Source: Chitinophagales bacterium
GTDB lineage: Bacteria; Bacteroidota; Bacteroidia; Chitinophagales; Chitinophagaceae
Assembly: GCA_017303335.1 (NCBI GenBank)
Contig: JAFLBK010000001.1
Location: 1,785,632-1,849,631, forward strand
Length of the DNA stretch: 64,000 nucleotides
Direction: 5' to 3'
Shown: piece by piece, positions 63,645-64,000 of the stretch
How the letters are laid out: each line of letters starts with the position of its first letter
Numbering within the stretch: the stretch's first letter is position 1
Translations under genes and position numbers: made by a program
Notes under the pieces: generated by a model
What the model saw: only the letters and a program-made list of their open reading frames with translations
Database searches by the model: none
Told to the model about the DNA's origin: nothing

Positions 63645-63882
63645 AGCCAACGGTCCTGCATTGGCGAAGTACGTGGGAATTAGTATTTCGTCAAGCCGGG
63701 TTTGTGATTTTGGTTAAGATACGAAATTGCCTGGGTAACCAAATGCAGACAGCAGAACTAGGAGCGTAGCAAAAGACTGCTGGCGGCTAAGGTTAAAGTC
63801 AGACTAAGAACTGATGCTTGGTAGAGTTTTGAAGCTGAAGTTAGGGTGTCAAGCCCCGTATTTTGCCAATGCCTTGTTAGCT
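63645..63882 (-). repeat. attC-like site S23 (long variant)
   Basis: AGCCAAC ... GTTAGCT, 238 bp, inner arms GCATTGGCGAAGTACGTGGG / CCCCGTATTTTGCCAATGC. The middle differs from classes A-C, with extra sequence around 63730-63800. Confidence 0.8.
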
Positions 63883-63890
63883 GCTGTTTC

Positions 63891-64000
63891 TTAGTACTCA
63901 GACTTTTCGACATGAATCGTCCAGTTATCATCGATTCTTCGAGAAACTACTCTTGTATTTTCAAACCAACTGCCTTGAAAATTGGGGGCTAGACGTAAGC
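63891..64000 (-). CDS. Cassette 24: partial gene, 3' end only
   Basis: An open minus-strand frame enters from the right edge and ends at a TAA at 63891-63893, 9 bp from the GTTAGCT core, as in the other cassettes. The visible tail reads LAPNFQGSWFENTRVVSRR and DDNWTIHVEKSEY. Family unknown. Confidence 0.65.
   Translation of the reverse strand, partial: LRLAPNFQGSWFENTRVVSRRIDDNWTIHVEKSEY

Larger units (their letters stand above)
40007..64000 (-). mobile_element. Integron-type gene cassette array (no integrase in window)
   Basis: 24 attC-like sites separate 23 complete cassettes and one partial one. Each site runs RYYYAAC ... GTTRRRY with an inner stem. The GTTRRRY left of each gene block is complementary to the RYYYAAC right of the same block, as expected for units excised and inserted as circles. 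Genes are AT-rich and mostly on the minus strand. In class A sites the extra unpaired base of the inner stem lies on the arm that is the L'' side when the array is read right to left. That agrees with gene direction and predicts intI/attI right of 64 kb. The array continues past the window. Confidence 0.85.

Noticed and set aside
40007..63882. CRISPR array or clustered IS elements
   Set aside because: The repeats are about 200 bp, separated by protein genes of varied size, with no cas genes, no transposase and no target duplications. The alternating core and stem structure fits attC sites better.

Overview
The window looks like chromosome of a Bacteroidota bacterium, most likely a Chitinophagaceae-like member of the Chitinophagales. 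This is an inference from several features. There is a type IX secretion sorting domain on a giant adhesin. Promoters show the Bacteroidota -7 box TAnnTTTG (in front of rpsA, rpsJ, a thioesterase gene, an LptF/LptG-like permease gene and tRNA-Ala). There are DUF2807 and GldM-like proteins, and little evidence of Shine-Dalgarno sequences. No rRNA is present to fix the taxonomy.

Region 1 (1-20.5 kb) is ordinary core genome: a NarL/LuxR-type response regulator, a GT2 glycosyltransferase overlapping rsmG, tgt, an OmpA-family protein, rpsA, a 1726-residue T9SS-secreted multidomain protein, a HAD phosphatase, a PlsC-like acyltransferase, a hotdog thioesterase, proline dehydrogenase, guaA with a periplasmic-binding-like protein, and a DUF2807 lipoprotein. 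Region 2 (20.5-33.3 kb) is the S10-spc ribosomal protein cluster from rpsJ to secY, followed by map. Its spacers are unusually long and nearly all carry a private inverted repeat. The alpha-operon genes that often follow map are not here. Region 3 (33.3-38.8 kb) holds a YiiX-like papain-fold protein, an HI0933-family flavoprotein, an LptF/LptG-like permease, a citrate synthase that resembles the mitochondrial type, a TPR protein and tRNA-Ala(GGC).

Region 4 (about 40.0-64.0 kb, running off the right edge) is the remarkable part: an array of 23 complete gene cassettes and one partial one, separated by 24 attC-like sites of about 195-200 bp (one of 238 bp). Each site begins with RYYYAAC, ends with GTTRRRY, and has an inner complementary stem of three sequence classes (A, B, C) with compensatory changes. 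The core at the left end of each cassette is complementary over 7-15 bp to the core at the right end of the same cassette, across the gene. That is the signature expected if each unit was once a closed circle carrying one attC site. Cassette genes are AT-rich, short and almost all on the minus strand. Canonical integron reading is therefore right to left, and an integrase with attI, if one exists, should lie beyond 64 kb. No integrase, transposase or CRISPR is visible, so within this window it is formally a CALIN (cluster of attC sites lacking an integrase).

Cassette cargo includes a RelE/ParE-like toxin with antitoxin, a PstI/BsuBI-type restriction-modification pair, a YfbU-family protein, a GldM-C-like secreted protein, an AraC regulator with aldo-keto reductase and alpha/beta hydrolase, a cupin-membrane protein, TPR proteins, many small lipoproteins and membrane proteins, and one cassette with no ORF. 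The two largest cassettes share a second nested architecture: a palindromic hairpin with covarying outer arms at each end of the gene block. Between tRNA-Ala and the array (38.8-40.0 kb) lies about 1.2 kb of what looks like decayed DNA with lipoprotein remnants.
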